Source of the DNA: Shimia haliotis
GTDB taxonomy: Bacteria; Pseudomonadota; Alphaproteobacteria; Rhodobacterales; Rhodobacteraceae
DNA: 64,000 bases
NCBI RefSeq assembly: GCF_900114415.1
Contig: NZ_FOSZ01000003.1
Span: forward strand, 248,001 to 312,000
Direction: 5' to 3'
A model generated the notes under the pieces. That model saw nothing but the letters and a program-made list of their open reading frames with translations, searched no databases and had not been told where the DNA came from. Below are positions 9,885-19,994 of this stretch, one piece after another. The translations under genes and the position numbers were made by a program. Within the stretch, counting starts at the first letter, position 1. The number at the start of each line of letters is the position of its first letter.

Positions 9885-11780
9885 ATGCCTGTGGATAACC
9901 CCAATATAAGCCAAGAATTGCCCGTTATTCGTCAATTGGACGATGCGGCGATCAACCGGATTGCCGCCGGTGAAGTGGTCGAACGTCCGGCTTCGGCGGT
10001 CAAAGAGTTGGTCGAGAATGCCATCGATGCGGGGGCGACGCGGATCGAGATCGCCTATGCCGATGGCGGCAAGACGCTTATTCGTATCACGGATGATGGT
10101 TGCGGGATCACTGAGGAGCAGTTGCCTTTGGCGCTGTCGCGCCATGCGACGTCCAAGATTGACGGGTCTGACTTGCTCGACATCCACACCTTCGGGTTTC
10201 GCGGAGAGGCCTTGCCGTCGCTGGGCGCGGTGGGGCGTTTGACGATCACCTCGCGCGTGGGCCGCGCGCCAGCGGCCAGCATATCGGTTGAAGGCAGCGT
10301 GATGGGGCCGGTGAAACCGGCGGCTTTGTCCGGTGGTACTATCGTGGAACTGCGCGATCTGTTTTACGCGACGCCAGCGCGTTTGAAATTCATGCGCACG
10401 GATCGGGCGGAGGCGCAGGCGATCACGGATGTGGTCAAGCGTCTGGCGATGGCCGAGCCGTTCATTGGCTTTACGCTGCGCGATGTGACCGGTGGCGGCG
10501 AGGGGCGCGTGACCTTTCGGGCCGAGGGTGAGACCGGTGATTTGTTTGATGCGCTACACGGACGGCTGGCCAAGATCATCGGCAAGGAATTTGCCGAAAA
10601 CGCTCTGCGGATTGATGCGGAGCGCGATGGGTTGCGGCTGATTGGCTATGCGGCTTTGCCGACCTATTCGCGTGGCTCGTCTGTGGCGCAGTATTTGTTT
10701 GTGAACGGGCGTCCAGTGAAGGACAAACTGCTCGTTGGGGCACTGCGCGGGGCGTATTTCGATTTCCTGAGCCGTGATCGCCATCCGGCGGCGGCGCTGT
10801 TTATTGATTGTGACCCGCATCTGGTGGACGTGAATGTGCATCCGGCCAAATCGGAGGTGCGGTTCCGTGATCCGGGATTGGCGCGCGGGTTGATTGTGTC
10901 GTCACTGCGCCATGCGTTGGCGGAGGCGGGGCATCGGGCATCGACCACCGTGGCGGGCGCAACGTTGGGGGCGTTCCGGCCTGAGCCAATGGGCGCGCTT
11001 GGGGCGACTCCGCAGGCGCCAAGTGGCGCGGCGCGGGTGTATCAGATGGACCGGCCTTCGCTTGGGGCACGGGTCGCGGCCTATCAGGGGCAGGCGCCGA
11101 TGCCGATGGGCCAAGCGCCGGAACCGGGGTTTGCTGATCTGACCGAAAGCTACTCGGCACGTGTGGAACCTGTTGTCGAGACAACCCCCGAGGTCGAGGC
11201 ACTGCCCTTGGGCGCGGCGCGGGCGCAGGTGCATGAAAACTATATCGTGGCCCAGACCGAGACCGGCATGGTGATTGTCGATCAGCACGCGGCGCATGAA
11301 CGGCTGGTCTATGAAAAGCTTAAACGCCAGATGGCGGAGAACGGCGTTGCGGCACAGGCGTTGTTGATCCCCGAAATTGTGGAGCTGTCCGAGGGCGATT
11401 GCGCGCGGGTGCTGGCTGTAGCGGAAGAGTTGTCGAAACTGGGGCTGACGATTGAGGCCTTTGGCGGCGATGCGGTAGCGGTGCGGGAAACCCCTGCCTT
11501 GCTGGGCGAGGTCAACGCGCGGGCGATGGTGCTGGATATTCTGGACGAGCTGGATGACGCGGGCGAAAGCATGTTGGTGCAAGCCAAGCTGGAAGCGATC
11601 CTGAGCCGCGTGGCCTGTCACGGCTCGATCCGGTCGGGGCGGCGGATGCGCGCCGAAGAGATGAACGCGCTTTTGCGCGAGATGGAAGCGACGCCGCATT
11701 CGGGGCAGTGCAACCACGGGCGGCCGACCTATGTCGAATTGAAACTGGCCGATATCGAACGGCTGTTTGGGCGAACATGA
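9885..11780 (+). CDS. mutL: DNA mismatch repair protein MutL
   Basis: Mismatch-repair ATPase/endonuclease that links MutS recognition to strand incision, 631 residues. GHKL ATPase motifs: [10 protein letters not shown] (41-50), DDGCGI (70-75), then [12 protein letters not shown]. The C-terminal domain carries the metal-dependent endonuclease motif DQHA-X2-E-X4-E at about residue 466, so this MutL should nick DNA itself, as expected in bacteria without MutH. The usual CPHGRP near the C-terminus reads CNHGRP. Start set at the ATG giving MPVDNPN; the frame is open upstream but overlaps the divergent gene. Overlaps rmuC by 4 bases. Confidence 0.96.
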   Translation: MPVDNPNISQELPVIRQLDDAAINRIAAGEVVERPASAVKELVENAIDAGATRIEIAYADGGKTLIRITDDGCGITEEQLPLALSRHATSKIDGSDLLDIHTFGFRGEALPSLGAVGRLTITSRVGRAPAASISVEGSVMGPVKPAALSGGTIVELRDLFYATPARLKFMRTDRAEAQAITDVVKRLAMAEPFIGFTLRDVTGGGEGRVTFRAEGETGDLFDALHGRLAKIIGKEFAENALRIDAERDGLRLIGYAALPTYSRGSSVAQYLFVNGRPVKDKLLVGALRGAYFDFLSRDRHPAAALFIDCDPHLVDVNVHPAKSEVRFRDPGLARGLIVSSLRHALAEAGHRASTTVAGATLGAFRPEPMGALGATPQAPSGAARVYQMDRPSLGARVAAYQGQAPMPMGQAPEPGFADLTESYSARVEPVVETTPEVEALPLGAARAQVHENYIVAQTETGMVIVDQHAAHERLVYEKLKRQMAENGVAAQALLIPEIVELSEGDCARVLAVAEELSKLGLTIEAFGGDAVAVRETPALLGEVNARAMVLDILDELDDAGESMLVQAKLEAILSRVACHGSIRSGRRMRAEEMNALLREMEATPHSGQCNHGRPTYVELKLADIERLFGRT

Positions 11781-13099
11781 TGAATGGATTTGATCTGGCC
11801 TCGGCCGATTTCGAGACCTTGGTGTTATATGTGGCGGGGGCTGTCGGTTTGGCGCTTGTGGTGCTGTTTCTGCTTTTGCGGAATTCGGCGCAGAAACGTG
11901 CGGAGCAGACGGAGGCGGTGATTGCGCAGCATATGGGGCAGATGGCGCAGCGTGTGGATCAGCTTGCCACGGGGCAGGCGCATCTGGATGGCAATTTGCA
12001 AGCTCAGGCTCAGGCGCAGGGTCAGATTGGTACCTTGATGGAGCAGCGGTTGGGCGAGGTGCAGGTGAACATGCACGAAAACCTCGCCAAGGTGCAGCGC
12101 AGCACGGGAGAGAACCTTGCATCGATGCAACAGAAGATGACCGACACGTTGGCGACGCAGCAGCTTCAGATGCAGGAAAACCTCGCCAACATGCAGTTGC
12201 GGACCGGTCACGCGCTTAATGAGATGCAGGAGAAGCTGAATGCGTCCCTGTCGGGCAATGCCAAGCAGACGGCGACCTCTTTGACGCAGTTACAGGAACG
12301 GCTTCAGACCATCGACAAGGCGCAGGAAAACATCACGCGGCTGTCGGGCGATGTGTTGAGCCTGCAGGATATCCTGAGCAACAAGCAAACGCGCGGTGCG
12401 TTTGGGGAAATTCAGCTGAACGACATTGTCAGCAAGGCGTTGCCCACGGACAGCTATGCGTTGCAGCACACGCTGTCGAACGGCAAGCGGGCGGATTGCC
12501 TGATCCATCTGCCTAACCCGCCGGGGCCGATTGTGATCGACAGCAAGTTCCCGCTGGAGGCCTATGAGAGGATGTTAGCGTCGCAGACCGAAGCGGAACT
12601 CAAGGCCGGCATACAGATGTTCAAAACTTCGGTGCGCAAACACATCAGCGATATCTCGGAGAAGTACATCATCGATGGCGAGACCGCAGATGGGGCGCTG
12701 ATGTTCCTGCCGTCAGAGGCGATTTATGCCGAACTGCATTCCAAATTTCCCGATCTGGTCCGAGAAGGCTTTGATGCGCGGGTCTGGATTGTCTCGCCGA
12801 CCACCTGCATGGCGACGCTCAACACCATGCGCGCAATTCTGAAAGACGCACGGATGCGCGAGCAGGCCGGCGCGATCCGAAAGGAGTTGGGGCTGTTGCA
12901 CAAGGATGTGGATCGGCTGGGGACGCGGGTGGAAAACCTTGATCGCCACTTTGGTCAAGCGGCCAAGGACATCAGCGAGATTAAGGTCAGTGCCGACAAG
13001 GCGGGGCGGCGTGCGCGGCGGCTGGACAATTTCGATTTTGAAGAACTCGCGCCGGATGAGACCGACAAGGTGGTTCCGTTGACCAAACCCGACAGCTGA
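11777..13099 (+). CDS. rmuC: DNA recombination protein RmuC
   Basis: RmuC family protein, 440 residues, thought to limit rearrangement at inverted repeats through a nuclease-like domain. One N-terminal membrane helix (about residues 15-36), then a long Gln-rich coiled-coil (about 45-190) with repeated M/QENLA units, then the RmuC domain with [12 protein letters not shown] and [16 protein letters not shown]. Starts at ATGATG overlapping the mutL stop, so the two repair genes are translationally coupled. Confidence 0.94.
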   Translation: MMNGFDLASADFETLVLYVAGAVGLALVVLFLLLRNSAQKRAEQTEAVIAQHMGQMAQRVDQLATGQAHLDGNLQAQAQAQGQIGTLMEQRLGEVQVNMHENLAKVQRSTGENLASMQQKMTDTLATQQLQMQENLANMQLRTGHALNEMQEKLNASLSGNAKQTATSLTQLQERLQTIDKAQENITRLSGDVLSLQDILSNKQTRGAFGEIQLNDIVSKALPTDSYALQHTLSNGKRADCLIHLPNPPGPIVIDSKFPLEAYERMLASQTEAELKAGIQMFKTSVRKHISDISEKYIIDGETADGALMFLPSEAIYAELHSKFPDLVREGFDARVWIVSPTTCMATLNTMRAILKDARMREQAGAIRKELGLLHKDVDRLGTRVENLDRHFGQAAKDISEIKVSADKAGRRARRLDNFDFEELAPDETDKVVPLTKPDS

Positions 13100-13157
13100 T
13101 CTTGTCTTGTGGGACGGAGTGCCTACATTTTGGCGCAAAGCCCAAACGGAGCGTTCG

Positions 13158-14075
13158 ATGCATCAGAACATTGAAAAGCGCGCGATCATCGTCGCGGCGG
13201 TGTTGGGCATGGTTATGGCCCTGTCGGGCTGGTTGGCCTACTATCTTTCGGGCTCCGAAGCGCTTCTGCTGGATGGCAATTTCTCCTTTATCGGCGTTGT
13301 GGCGACTCTTGCTGCTCTGAAAATATCCAGCGTCAAAACCCAGACCTCCAAGACCTACCCTTTTGGCAAGTTTGTCTTTGAGGCCACTTACTCGCTTTTC
13401 ATCGGAATCCTCACCGTTGGGGTGATCATCGCCGCTGTTACGGAAAACATCTCCAAGATCATGCGTTACACGCGGGGGGAAACCTTCCCTGTGGTGGATG
13501 CCTCGATTATCCTTGTCTACACCATTGCAATGGTTGTGATCTGCTTTGGCCTCGCGTTCTATTTTCGCGCCGCCAACCGCAAGCTCAACGGCACGTCGAC
13601 CATTCTCGGGGCCTACACCGTGCAGTCCGGTATCGACGGGCTGATGTCGCTGGGCGCAGGCGTCACGCTGGTGGCATTCTCGACCATTGATCCGGCGGGC
13701 GAGTGGGGATTCCTGACGCAGATCGGGGATGCGCTTCTGGTGATCACGCTTTGCGCGCTTGTGCTTTATCAGCCCATCGGCCTGATCCGCAGCTCATTCA
13801 TCGAAATGTCGGGTGGGGCGCTTGGCGACAAGGTGGCGCGGGATGACATCCGCACCAAAATCCTTGCGCAGGTCCCTGAGGATCAGGTCGAGGACATGTT
13901 TATCTCAAAGACCGGCAGCGCCTTTCTGGCGGTTGCCTTTGTGTCACCGGAATTCTTCGACGCGCACAGCGCCGCCGAGCAGCAAAAGATGCGGGCGGAT
14001 GTGATGGCAGCGTTGACGCCCAGCTATCCCCACCTCGGGTTTGATTTTGTGATGGCACCGGACGTAAAGAGCTGA
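13158..14075 (+). CDS. Cation diffusion facilitator family protein, altered metal site
   Basis: CDF-type inner-membrane protein of 305 residues: six hydrophobic segments followed by a cytoplasmic domain of about 90 residues. Canonical members bind metal with DxxxD in TM2 and HxxxD in TM5. Here TM2 reads D39-GNF-S43 and TM5 reads Q156-SGI-D160, so two of the four ligands are replaced. The family assignment is good, but zinc transport by the usual mechanism is doubtful. Start at the ATG with GGAG 6 bases upstream. Monocistronic between rmuC and the DUF3775 gene. Confidence 0.82.
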   Translation: MHQNIEKRAIIVAAVLGMVMALSGWLAYYLSGSEALLLDGNFSFIGVVATLAALKISSVKTQTSKTYPFGKFVFEATYSLFIGILTVGVIIAAVTENISKIMRYTRGETFPVVDASIILVYTIAMVVICFGLAFYFRAANRKLNGTSTILGAYTVQSGIDGLMSLGAGVTLVAFSTIDPAGEWGFLTQIGDALLVITLCALVLYQPIGLIRSSFIEMSGGALGDKVARDDIRTKILAQVPEDQVEDMFISKTGSAFLAVAFVSPEFFDAHSAAEQQKMRADVMAALTPSYPHLGFDFVMAPDVKS

Positions 14076-14293
14076 GCAAACCTTCTTTCTGGCCTGCAAT
14101 GCCCAGCGGCCCGGGGCAGCGTCCCGGCTTGGTCCAAAGCTTGTAGACGCGGCTTGCTGCCGCTCACCACGCGCGGGAGTGCTTGCCCTTGCCGGCAATT
14201 CAGGCAAAATGAGGGGAGTATCTTATTGCGCCACATCAAAGACGCGCCGATGGTGATACCGGAAAGTATCACGGACCAGAACGGAGAGGCACT

Positions 14294-14620
14294 ATGCTGG
14301 AAATCTCACCATGGAAAGTGGCGCAGGTCGTGCTGATGTCCCGCGAACTTAACCGCGCCGAGGGCGAATTGCGCGGCTTTATTGAGCGGCTGAACGAAGA
14401 TGAACAGGCCAGCCTCGTGGCTGTTATGTGGATTGGTCGCGATGCCTTTGCCGCAGACGAGTTGGCCGATGCGATCAATACCGCAAAGACTGAAAACACC
14501 ACGCCCACTGCGGATTATCTGCTGGGATCGCCGCACCTGAGCGACCACCTTGAAAGTGGGATGGAGGAGCTTGGTCTTTCGCTGAGCGACGAGGAAGACG
14601 ACCTGATCCGCCGCGGCTGA
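14294..14620 (+). CDS. DUF3775 domain-containing protein
   Basis: Small soluble acidic protein, 108 residues, matching the DUF3775 pattern by its MLEISPWKVAQVVLMSRE start, MWIGRDAF centre and HLSDHLESGMEELGLS end. No known activity; no signal peptide or membrane segment. A good ribosome-binding site GGAGAGG lies 4-5 bases before the ATG. A perfect short hairpin (GCCTTTT-GG-AAAAGGC, 14628-14643) just after the stop may end the transcript. Confidence 0.8.
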   Translation: MLEISPWKVAQVVLMSRELNRAEGELRGFIERLNEDEQASLVAVMWIGRDAFAADELADAINTAKTENTTPTADYLLGSPHLSDHLESGMEELGLSLSDEEDDLIRRG

Positions 14621-14866
14621 TCCCACGGCCTTTTGGAAAAGGCGTCAATAAATTGTTAAAACATGACAGCGATGTCCGCGTTCCTTTACGCGGGCATTTT
14701 CATTTCCCACATCCGCATTGCGCGCGGGGCCAGAGGGTTTGGCCGGAGGACTTCATCAAAAGACCACGCACCGAAATGCCCGAGGAATTTCTCCGACGGG
14801 CGCCGGCGGATTGCGGGCTTTTGACTGGTGGTTTGTTCCGCGCGTTGACCAGTGCAGGAGCGGAGA

Positions 14867-15925
14867 ATGTCGTCTTTTTATGGATTTATCATGCGTCACC
14901 ACGTCCCCGACCATGACGCGCAAATTTTTGCCATTCCACTGGAAATGACCTTTGTCCCGCGCGATGAGGACGGCGACCTGAAACTTGAGCAGGACGCAGG
15001 GGGTATAGACCCCGACACCCAGATTTTGATGGATGGGGTGGCCTACGACTTTACCCTGGATCTGACGGCCACATTGCCCAAGGGGAACAAACACGGAGCC
15101 AAAAACGTACCGGACTCGCTTAAGGGAGAACAAGTCGCGGTGATTACGATTTCGGACTTCCCGTACCCTGGTCTTGATTTTCAGATGATGTTTCTACCGG
15201 ATGCCAATCCCTCTTATGAGGAGATGGCCGAGTTCGGTCGCGGCAAATTCAAGCTCAAGGATGTGGACACATCGCCGGGTAACGTGCCGGTGTGTTTTGT
15301 TGCCGGTACACTGATCGAAACGCCTGCGGGCCCAGTGCCGGTTGAGAGTTTGAAAGCCGGCGACGCGGTGATGCTGGCGGATGGGCGCTCAAAGCGCCTT
15401 TTGATGGTGGCTCACAGTCATTTCACGCAAGCCCAGATGATGCGGGATGCAGCACGCCAGCCGGTGTGTCTGCCGGCAGGAAGTCTTGGGCCATCGCGGC
15501 CCTCTCAGGATCTGTGGGTCTCGCGGATGCACCGCATGGCTTTGCATGGCTGGGAGGTTGAGATGCTGTCCAGCCACGAGTCGGCATTTGCCTGTGCGGC
15601 TCATGTGGCGCCGACACAGGAGGCCGGCGCGACGCGCTGGTCGGACGGTGTGCACTACGTACACCTTCTTATGGACCGTCATGAAGTTCTGGTGGCCAAT
15701 GGGGCAGAGGCTGAGAGCCTGTTTCTCGGAGAGCAGGCAATGCGCAGCCTTGGGCCGGAAGCCCGCGCCGAGGTCGAGGTGCTGTTTGATCGTCGACCGG
15801 CATTGAAGACGGCCTTCAAGAGCACCGCTTTGCCAGAGCTGAAGGCCCATGAAGCGCGGACCTGGGCCAAAATGGCCGCCGGTCAGCCGGTTTTTCGCGA
15901 TTTGGTGACACCACAAGCGGCTTAG
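14867..15925 (+). CDS. Hint (hedgehog/intein) domain-containing protein
   Basis: 352 residues. The N-terminal 140 residues form an acidic domain I do not recognise. From Cys143 (CFVAGTLIETPAGPVPVESL) a Hint module begins, with the block-A Cys, GDAVMLADG, and a downstream SRMHRMAL region that supplies the conserved His. It lacks the C-terminal His-Asn plus Cys/Ser needed for intein splicing, so only hedgehog-like cleavage or a structural role is plausible. No signal peptide. Start at the ATG preceded by two GGAG-like sites. A relative is at 31796. Confidence 0.82.
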   Translation: MSSFYGFIMRHHVPDHDAQIFAIPLEMTFVPRDEDGDLKLEQDAGGIDPDTQILMDGVAYDFTLDLTATLPKGNKHGAKNVPDSLKGEQVAVITISDFPYPGLDFQMMFLPDANPSYEEMAEFGRGKFKLKDVDTSPGNVPVCFVAGTLIETPAGPVPVESLKAGDAVMLADGRSKRLLMVAHSHFTQAQMMRDAARQPVCLPAGSLGPSRPSQDLWVSRMHRMALHGWEVEMLSSHESAFACAAHVAPTQEAGATRWSDGVHYVHLLMDRHEVLVANGAEAESLFLGEQAMRSLGPEARAEVEVLFDRRPALKTAFKSTALPELKAHEARTWAKMAAGQPVFRDLVTPQAA

Positions 15926-15958
15926 GGGCCAGACAAGGCGGTCGTTGATTGGCGACGC

Positions 15959-16537
15959 TTAGGTTTGTGGCAAAAGCCACGCCTGCAGGTAGGTTTCCAT
16001 CCTGTCCTGAGGATCAACCGCATTGTGCAACGCGCAAAAAACCAAAGAGATCGCCTGAACCACAAAAGCCTGCACACCTTCGGCTTGTAGTTCGGCCGAG
16101 AGGTCTTTGCGGAAGGGTTTGTTTTTCAGCCAGTTCGCGGTGATGTCAGTGTGACGGCCAAAGGTCATGGCGATCGGCCCGATCTCGGCGTTGGCGGCCG
16201 CTCCGGAGTGACGCAAAATCACGTCAAAGACGTACCGCTCGCAGCTCATAAAGGCGACCAGAGGCATCATCGCCGCCGCCATATCCGAGATGGTTTCGGG
16301 CGCAGGCTGTGCCTCTAGCTGATCAAGATGGCGGTCGATTTCAGCGCCGATCAACAGATCCATCAGCGCGTCTTTGTCTTTGAAATGGGCAAAAAAGGTG
16401 CCCTTGGCGACACCGGCGCGCAGCACCACTTCTTCCACCCGCATGGCTTCGTAGCCGTCTTCGGCAATCACGGCTTTGGCCGCTTCCACCAGTTTGGCGC
16501 GGGTTTGCAGGGTGCGTTGTTGAATTGCTCTGGCCAT
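15959..16537 (-). CDS. TetR/AcrR family transcriptional regulator
   Basis: 192-residue repressor with an N-terminal helix-turn-helix (residues about 10-55; the recognition region reads AGVAKGTFFAHFKDKDAL) and a C-terminal ligand domain. Divergent from the quinone reductase at 16642, with three TGACC-N2-GGTCA sites between them, so it very probably represses both genes and is released by a quinone or electrophile (inference from the target). ATG chosen; a GTG five codons upstream lacks a ribosome-binding site. Confidence 0.9.
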   Translation of the reverse strand: MARAIQQRTLQTRAKLVEAAKAVIAEDGYEAMRVEEVVLRAGVAKGTFFAHFKDKDALMDLLIGAEIDRHLDQLEAQPAPETISDMAAAMMPLVAFMSCERYVFDVILRHSGAAANAEIGPIAMTFGRHTDITANWLKNKPFRKDLSAELQAEGVQAFVVQAISLVFCALHNAVDPQDRMETYLQAWLLPQT

Positions 16538-16558
16538 GCCCCGTTTTGGCACAATTTA

Positions 16559-16624
16559 TGACCGTGGTCAAATTAGTTATTGACCATGGTCAGTTTTTTG
16601 TGTTTATAAATTGACCGCGGTCAA
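16559..16624. promoter_or_regulatory. Three TetR-type operators TGACC-N2-GGTCA
   Basis: Perfect inverted repeats at 16559-16570 (centre GT), 16581-16592 (centre AT) and 16612-16623 (centre CG, extended to TTGACC...GGTCAA at 16611-16624). Start-to-start spacings are 22 and 31 bases. For the plus-strand gene, TTGACC at 16580 and TATAAA at 16605 could be -35 and -10. All sites lie between the TetR gene and the oxidoreductase, overlapping both promoters. Confidence 0.8.
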
Positions 16625-16641
16625 TAATGGAGGGAATCGCA

Positions 16642-17235
16642 ATGATCAGGAAACGGATTTTTGTTTTGAACGGCCATCCGGCAGCGGAGTCGCTGACCGG
16701 ATCTGTGGCACAGGGTTATGCACAGGCGGCGCGTGAGGCGGGACACGATGTGCGGCTGACCAATCTGCACGATCTGGCGTTTGATCCGGACTATGGCTTT
16801 GGTGGCTATGTGAACCAGAAGCCGCTTGAGCCTGAATTGGAACAGGTTTTGCAAGACTTGGAATGGTCAGAGCATGTGGTGGTGGCCACGCCGATGTGGT
16901 GGGGCGGCTTGCCTGCAAAGTTGAAGGGGCTTTTTGACCGTGCCTTGTTGCCAGGACGCGCGTTTGACACGCGCACGACCACCAAGCTGGGCCTGCCAGC
17001 GCCATTATTGACGGGCAAAACGGGGCGGGTGTTGCTGTTGTCGGATACGCCGGGCTGGTTTTTCCGCGTAATGTACCGCAACGCCATGGTGGTGCAAATT
17101 CAGCAGCAGATTCTGGAGTTTGTCGGCATTAAGCCGGTGAAAGTCACCAAGTTTGCCGGTGCCAGTCATCCAAAAGACGGTGTGGCGCAGAAGTGGATAA
17201 AACGCGCGGCGCGTATTGGGGCGCGGGCGGCGTGA
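16642..17235 (+). CDS. NAD(P)H-dependent FMN quinone oxidoreductase, flavodoxin fold
   Basis: Cytoplasmic flavoprotein of 197 residues in the MdaB/NQO family, reducing quinones by two electrons. Motifs: N-terminal FVLNGHPAAESLTGS (FMN phosphate loop), TPMWWGGLPAKLKGLFDR (family signature) and LLLSDTPGWFFR. The ATG at 16642 has GGAGGGA 7 bases upstream and is preferred over one at 16627, which lies within that site. Paired with the divergent TetR regulator. Probably induced by quinones or electrophiles. Confidence 0.9.
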   Translation: MIRKRIFVLNGHPAAESLTGSVAQGYAQAAREAGHDVRLTNLHDLAFDPDYGFGGYVNQKPLEPELEQVLQDLEWSEHVVVATPMWWGGLPAKLKGLFDRALLPGRAFDTRTTTKLGLPAPLLTGKTGRVLLLSDTPGWFFRVMYRNAMVVQIQQQILEFVGIKPVKVTKFAGASHPKDGVAQKWIKRAARIGARAA

Positions 17236-17240
17236 GTGAG

Positions 17241-17272
17241 GTCAGGCCCTTGAATCAAGTCTTGGGCCTGAC
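17241..17272. terminator. Hairpin between convergent genes
   Basis: 9-bp perfect stem GTCAGGCCC / GGGCCTGAC (17241-17249 and 17264-17272), with a small inner CTTG/CAAG pairing. No strong T-tract on either side, so termination is likely but weak or Rho-assisted. Lies between the convergent oxidoreductase and helicase genes. Confidence 0.45.
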
Positions 17273-17303
17273 GTCGACTTCTCACACTAGGGCGCGGGTC
17301 AAG

Positions 17304-19988
17304 TCAGCTATCTCCAACTAGCATTTTCTGCGCATATTCACCACTGAGCGGGTGTTTCAACCGAAAGACAACGTTGATTGGTTTCTCTCCATGCCAACTT
17401 TGTAAGGCCACTTCACCGCAGTAGTGGAAGGGCGCGGCCTTGCCGGCGCGTAGTTTGCTGTCTCTGACAAACAAATGAAGGTCGGAAGGTTGCTTGCCGC
17501 TGATCATTTGGCCATTTCGACCGTCCTTGCGCGTGCTGGTCTGGCTTTGCCAATGGAAGATTTCCGGGCTTTCAAAGTAGTCCGAGTATTCCGACCCTTG
17601 CGACATCGACCGTTTGTTCAGCGTGACAAGAAGTATGAGCGCCTCGCCCACGCGGACGATCCCTTGTTGCCAGCTGCCGGTGTTGAATTCGGCGCCAAAG
17701 AATGTGGGGATTTCCTTGCGCATGTATTCGCGGCCGACAGTAAGCTGTTTAGGCTTAAATGGAGTCTGGTCTTCGGCAAGCTGCAAAACGGGCTGCGAGA
17801 CCTCCGTGCGGCTCAGGTAGTCTGACAGACGCCAATCGACCAATTCCCGAAGCATCGCGTTGAATGTACTGCGATGGCGATCAGCCAGGCTTAGGTGGCT
17901 TACCAAATGACGGTCATCTTTGCTGAACCACCGCCCGTTTTTGGCGTCTACCCATGCTTCCAAGGGGTAGCGCGTCATGACTCGGCGGATTGCGATGTCA
18001 TTGGTAGGGGTGACGTTTGCATCAGCGGCAAGTCTGGGATTCTGTTTTAGGAGCGAAGCGAATGGCACAAGGAGGTCTGTGAGGCTTACGGAGCGCCCAA
18101 ACCCGTCAAGCGAGAGCAGCGCCTTGAGAACCAGCATTTTATAGCTTTTGGTCATTGCCGTGCGCTCGACTTCTTTCAGAAAGTCTTTGGTGGCGAACAG
18201 AACGTGTTTTTGGTCTGGGCTGAGGTCGCCCATGCTGTCGACAAATTCGAACCATGAGCCTTGCCCGTTGCGTTTGGGGTCAAACCGCGCATGTGCGATC
18301 TCGGAAGCGGTCGGGCGCTGGCCCCAGCGCTCTGAGAAGTCGCGATAGAAAGCCGCCAGTTGCTCGTTTTCTCGCGGCGTACGCAGAAGCGATCTGAGAA
18401 TATCAATGGTTTCGAGTTCGTAGGTGACGTCGCACCCTTTGGGCCAAACCCACTGACCTGCGCCGTAGCTTGCGAGGGCCTCTGCGAGCGCACGATCGCC
18501 AGCGTCGACATCGAACAAGGTGCGCGCTTTGTTCAAGAAGCTGCGGTGGTTGCCGATGTAGTCAATCACGGCGAGATGGGTCTTGCTTGCAGACTTGCGC
18601 AAGCCGCGCCCCAGTTGTTGCAGCCAGATGACCGGGCTTTCGGTCGGGCGCAGCATAAGGACGGTGTCGATTTCAGGGACATCAACGCCTTCGTTGAACA
18701 TGTCGACCGAGAACACGATGTCCAAATCACCGGCTTGCAATCGTTCAAGCGAACTTGTGCGCGGGGCGGAACTTGGTCCGGAATGAACGGCCACGGCCTT
18801 CAATCCGCGTTTGCCAAAATAATCGGCCATGAAGTCGGCGTGCCGGCGCGATGCGCAAAACCCGATGGCCTTGGACTGGCCAAACTTTTGAAACTGCTCA
18901 AAAGCGTTTTGGGCGCGGCTATGCGTGGCAAGCGCTGTGGTCAACTCCTCTGGGTCAAATCTGCCATTGCGCCAAGGAATCTGCGCATACTCCACAAGAT
19001 CCGGGACACCATGGTATTTGAACGGGCAAAGCAACGCGCGATTGATGCCTTCCCAGAGGTCGCAATCGAACACCAGATTTTCATTGCACAGCGCCAGAAG
19101 ATTGGCCCCATCCGACCGGTTCGGAGTTGCGGTCAGGCCCAGCAGCCATTGCGGTCGAAAGAAATCGATCAGGCGTTGATATGTCGGAGCGGAGGCGTGG
19201 TGAAATTCGTCAATCACGATGTAGTCGAAGCTTGCCGCGTTGAAGCGCGCCAGATTGGCGACGCGGGCCAGTGATTGTACGGAGGCAAACAGGATGTCGG
19301 CATCGCTGTCTTGATCGCCGCCAACAAACCGGCCCATGCGTGCGTCGGGGCGCAATGTGCGAAATGCCTCCATGGCTTGCGTCAAAATTTCTTCGCGATG
19401 CGAGACAAACAGGACCTTGGCAAAGGGCAGGCTGTCAAAGGCGGCCAAATAGGTTTTGCCCAGACCTGTGGCGAGAACCACAAGTCCGGCCGTTTCGCCG
19501 CGCGCGCGGGACAGAATCAAAGCCTGGAGCGCCTCTTTTTGGACGCCATGGGGTGTTGGCGCGTCCAAGGCAGGCTCGGCTTCTTCCATTTCCTTGCGGG
19601 CGGACGTGGGCGCGAGGGTCCTGCGCCGTGCGGTATAGGCTTTGATCCATTCGTTCGACAGCTTTGGGGTGTTCTCCGCATGGAAGAGAGTTTCGAAGGC
19701 AGTTGTTGCCGAGCGCAGCAATTCACGGCTTGGCCGGAGTTGGAGGTTCCATTCGACTCCGTTTGAGAGTGCTGTGCGAGACAGGTTGGAGGAGCCAACG
19801 ATCAGCGCGCCTTCTCCGGTCTGCGTGCGGAAAATCCACGCTTTCGGATGGAAAGGCTGTTTGGCGGCTTCGAAGACCCGCAGGTCCACATTGCCTTCCA
19901 AATCCATGAGCTGTTGCAGGGCCTGAGGATCGGTGACATCCATATAGTCGCCGGCCAAAAGGCGGAGGCGTCCGCCGCGCGCCAACAT
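17304..19988 (-). CDS. PLD-nuclease/SF2 helicase protein, 3' portion of a gene split by TGA
   Basis: 894 residues. Starts inside a phospholipase-D-like nuclease domain (HPKAWIF at 47-53, GSSNLS at 65-70), followed by an SF2 helicase: motif I ATGLGKT (173-179), DEFH (260-263), TAT (286-288) and motif VI QQLGRGLRK (457-465). The C-terminal 400 residues resemble the DUF3427 region that follows such helicases. It is in the same frame as the ORF at 19995-20411, separated only by TGA-CAA-GAC, and that ORF ends with the start of the PLD domain. So this is either a fragment of a nonsense-mutated gene or expressed by reinitiation at the ATG. Likely DNA defence or repair. Confidence 0.85.
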   Translation of the reverse strand: MLARGGRLRLLAGDYMDVTDPQALQQLMDLEGNVDLRVFEAAKQPFHPKAWIFRTQTGEGALIVGSSNLSRTALSNGVEWNLQLRPSRELLRSATTAFETLFHAENTPKLSNEWIKAYTARRRTLAPTSARKEMEEAEPALDAPTPHGVQKEALQALILSRARGETAGLVVLATGLGKTYLAAFDSLPFAKVLFVSHREEILTQAMEAFRTLRPDARMGRFVGGDQDSDADILFASVQSLARVANLARFNAASFDYIVIDEFHHASAPTYQRLIDFFRPQWLLGLTATPNRSDGANLLALCNENLVFDCDLWEGINRALLCPFKYHGVPDLVEYAQIPWRNGRFDPEELTTALATHSRAQNAFEQFQKFGQSKAIGFCASRRHADFMADYFGKRGLKAVAVHSGPSSAPRTSSLERLQAGDLDIVFSVDMFNEGVDVPEIDTVLMLRPTESPVIWLQQLGRGLRKSASKTHLAVIDYIGNHRSFLNKARTLFDVDAGDRALAEALASYGAGQWVWPKGCDVTYELETIDILRSLLRTPRENEQLAAFYRDFSERWGQRPTASEIAHARFDPKRNGQGSWFEFVDSMGDLSPDQKHVLFATKDFLKEVERTAMTKSYKMLVLKALLSLDGFGRSVSLTDLLVPFASLLKQNPRLAADANVTPTNDIAIRRVMTRYPLEAWVDAKNGRWFSKDDRHLVSHLSLADRHRSTFNAMLRELVDWRLSDYLSRTEVSQPVLQLAEDQTPFKPKQLTVGREYMRKEIPTFFGAEFNTGSWQQGIVRVGEALILLVTLNKRSMSQGSEYSDYFESPEIFHWQSQTSTRKDGRNGQMISGKQPSDLHLFVRDSKLRAGKAAPFHYCGEVALQSWHGEKPINVVFRLKHPLSGEYAQKMLVGDS

Positions 19989-19994
19989 GTCTTG

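Noticed and set aside
14076-14293. Possible small gene or RNA between the CDF and DUF3775 genes
   Set aside because: Short frames have no ribosome-binding site or recognisable product, and no tRNA-like fold was found.
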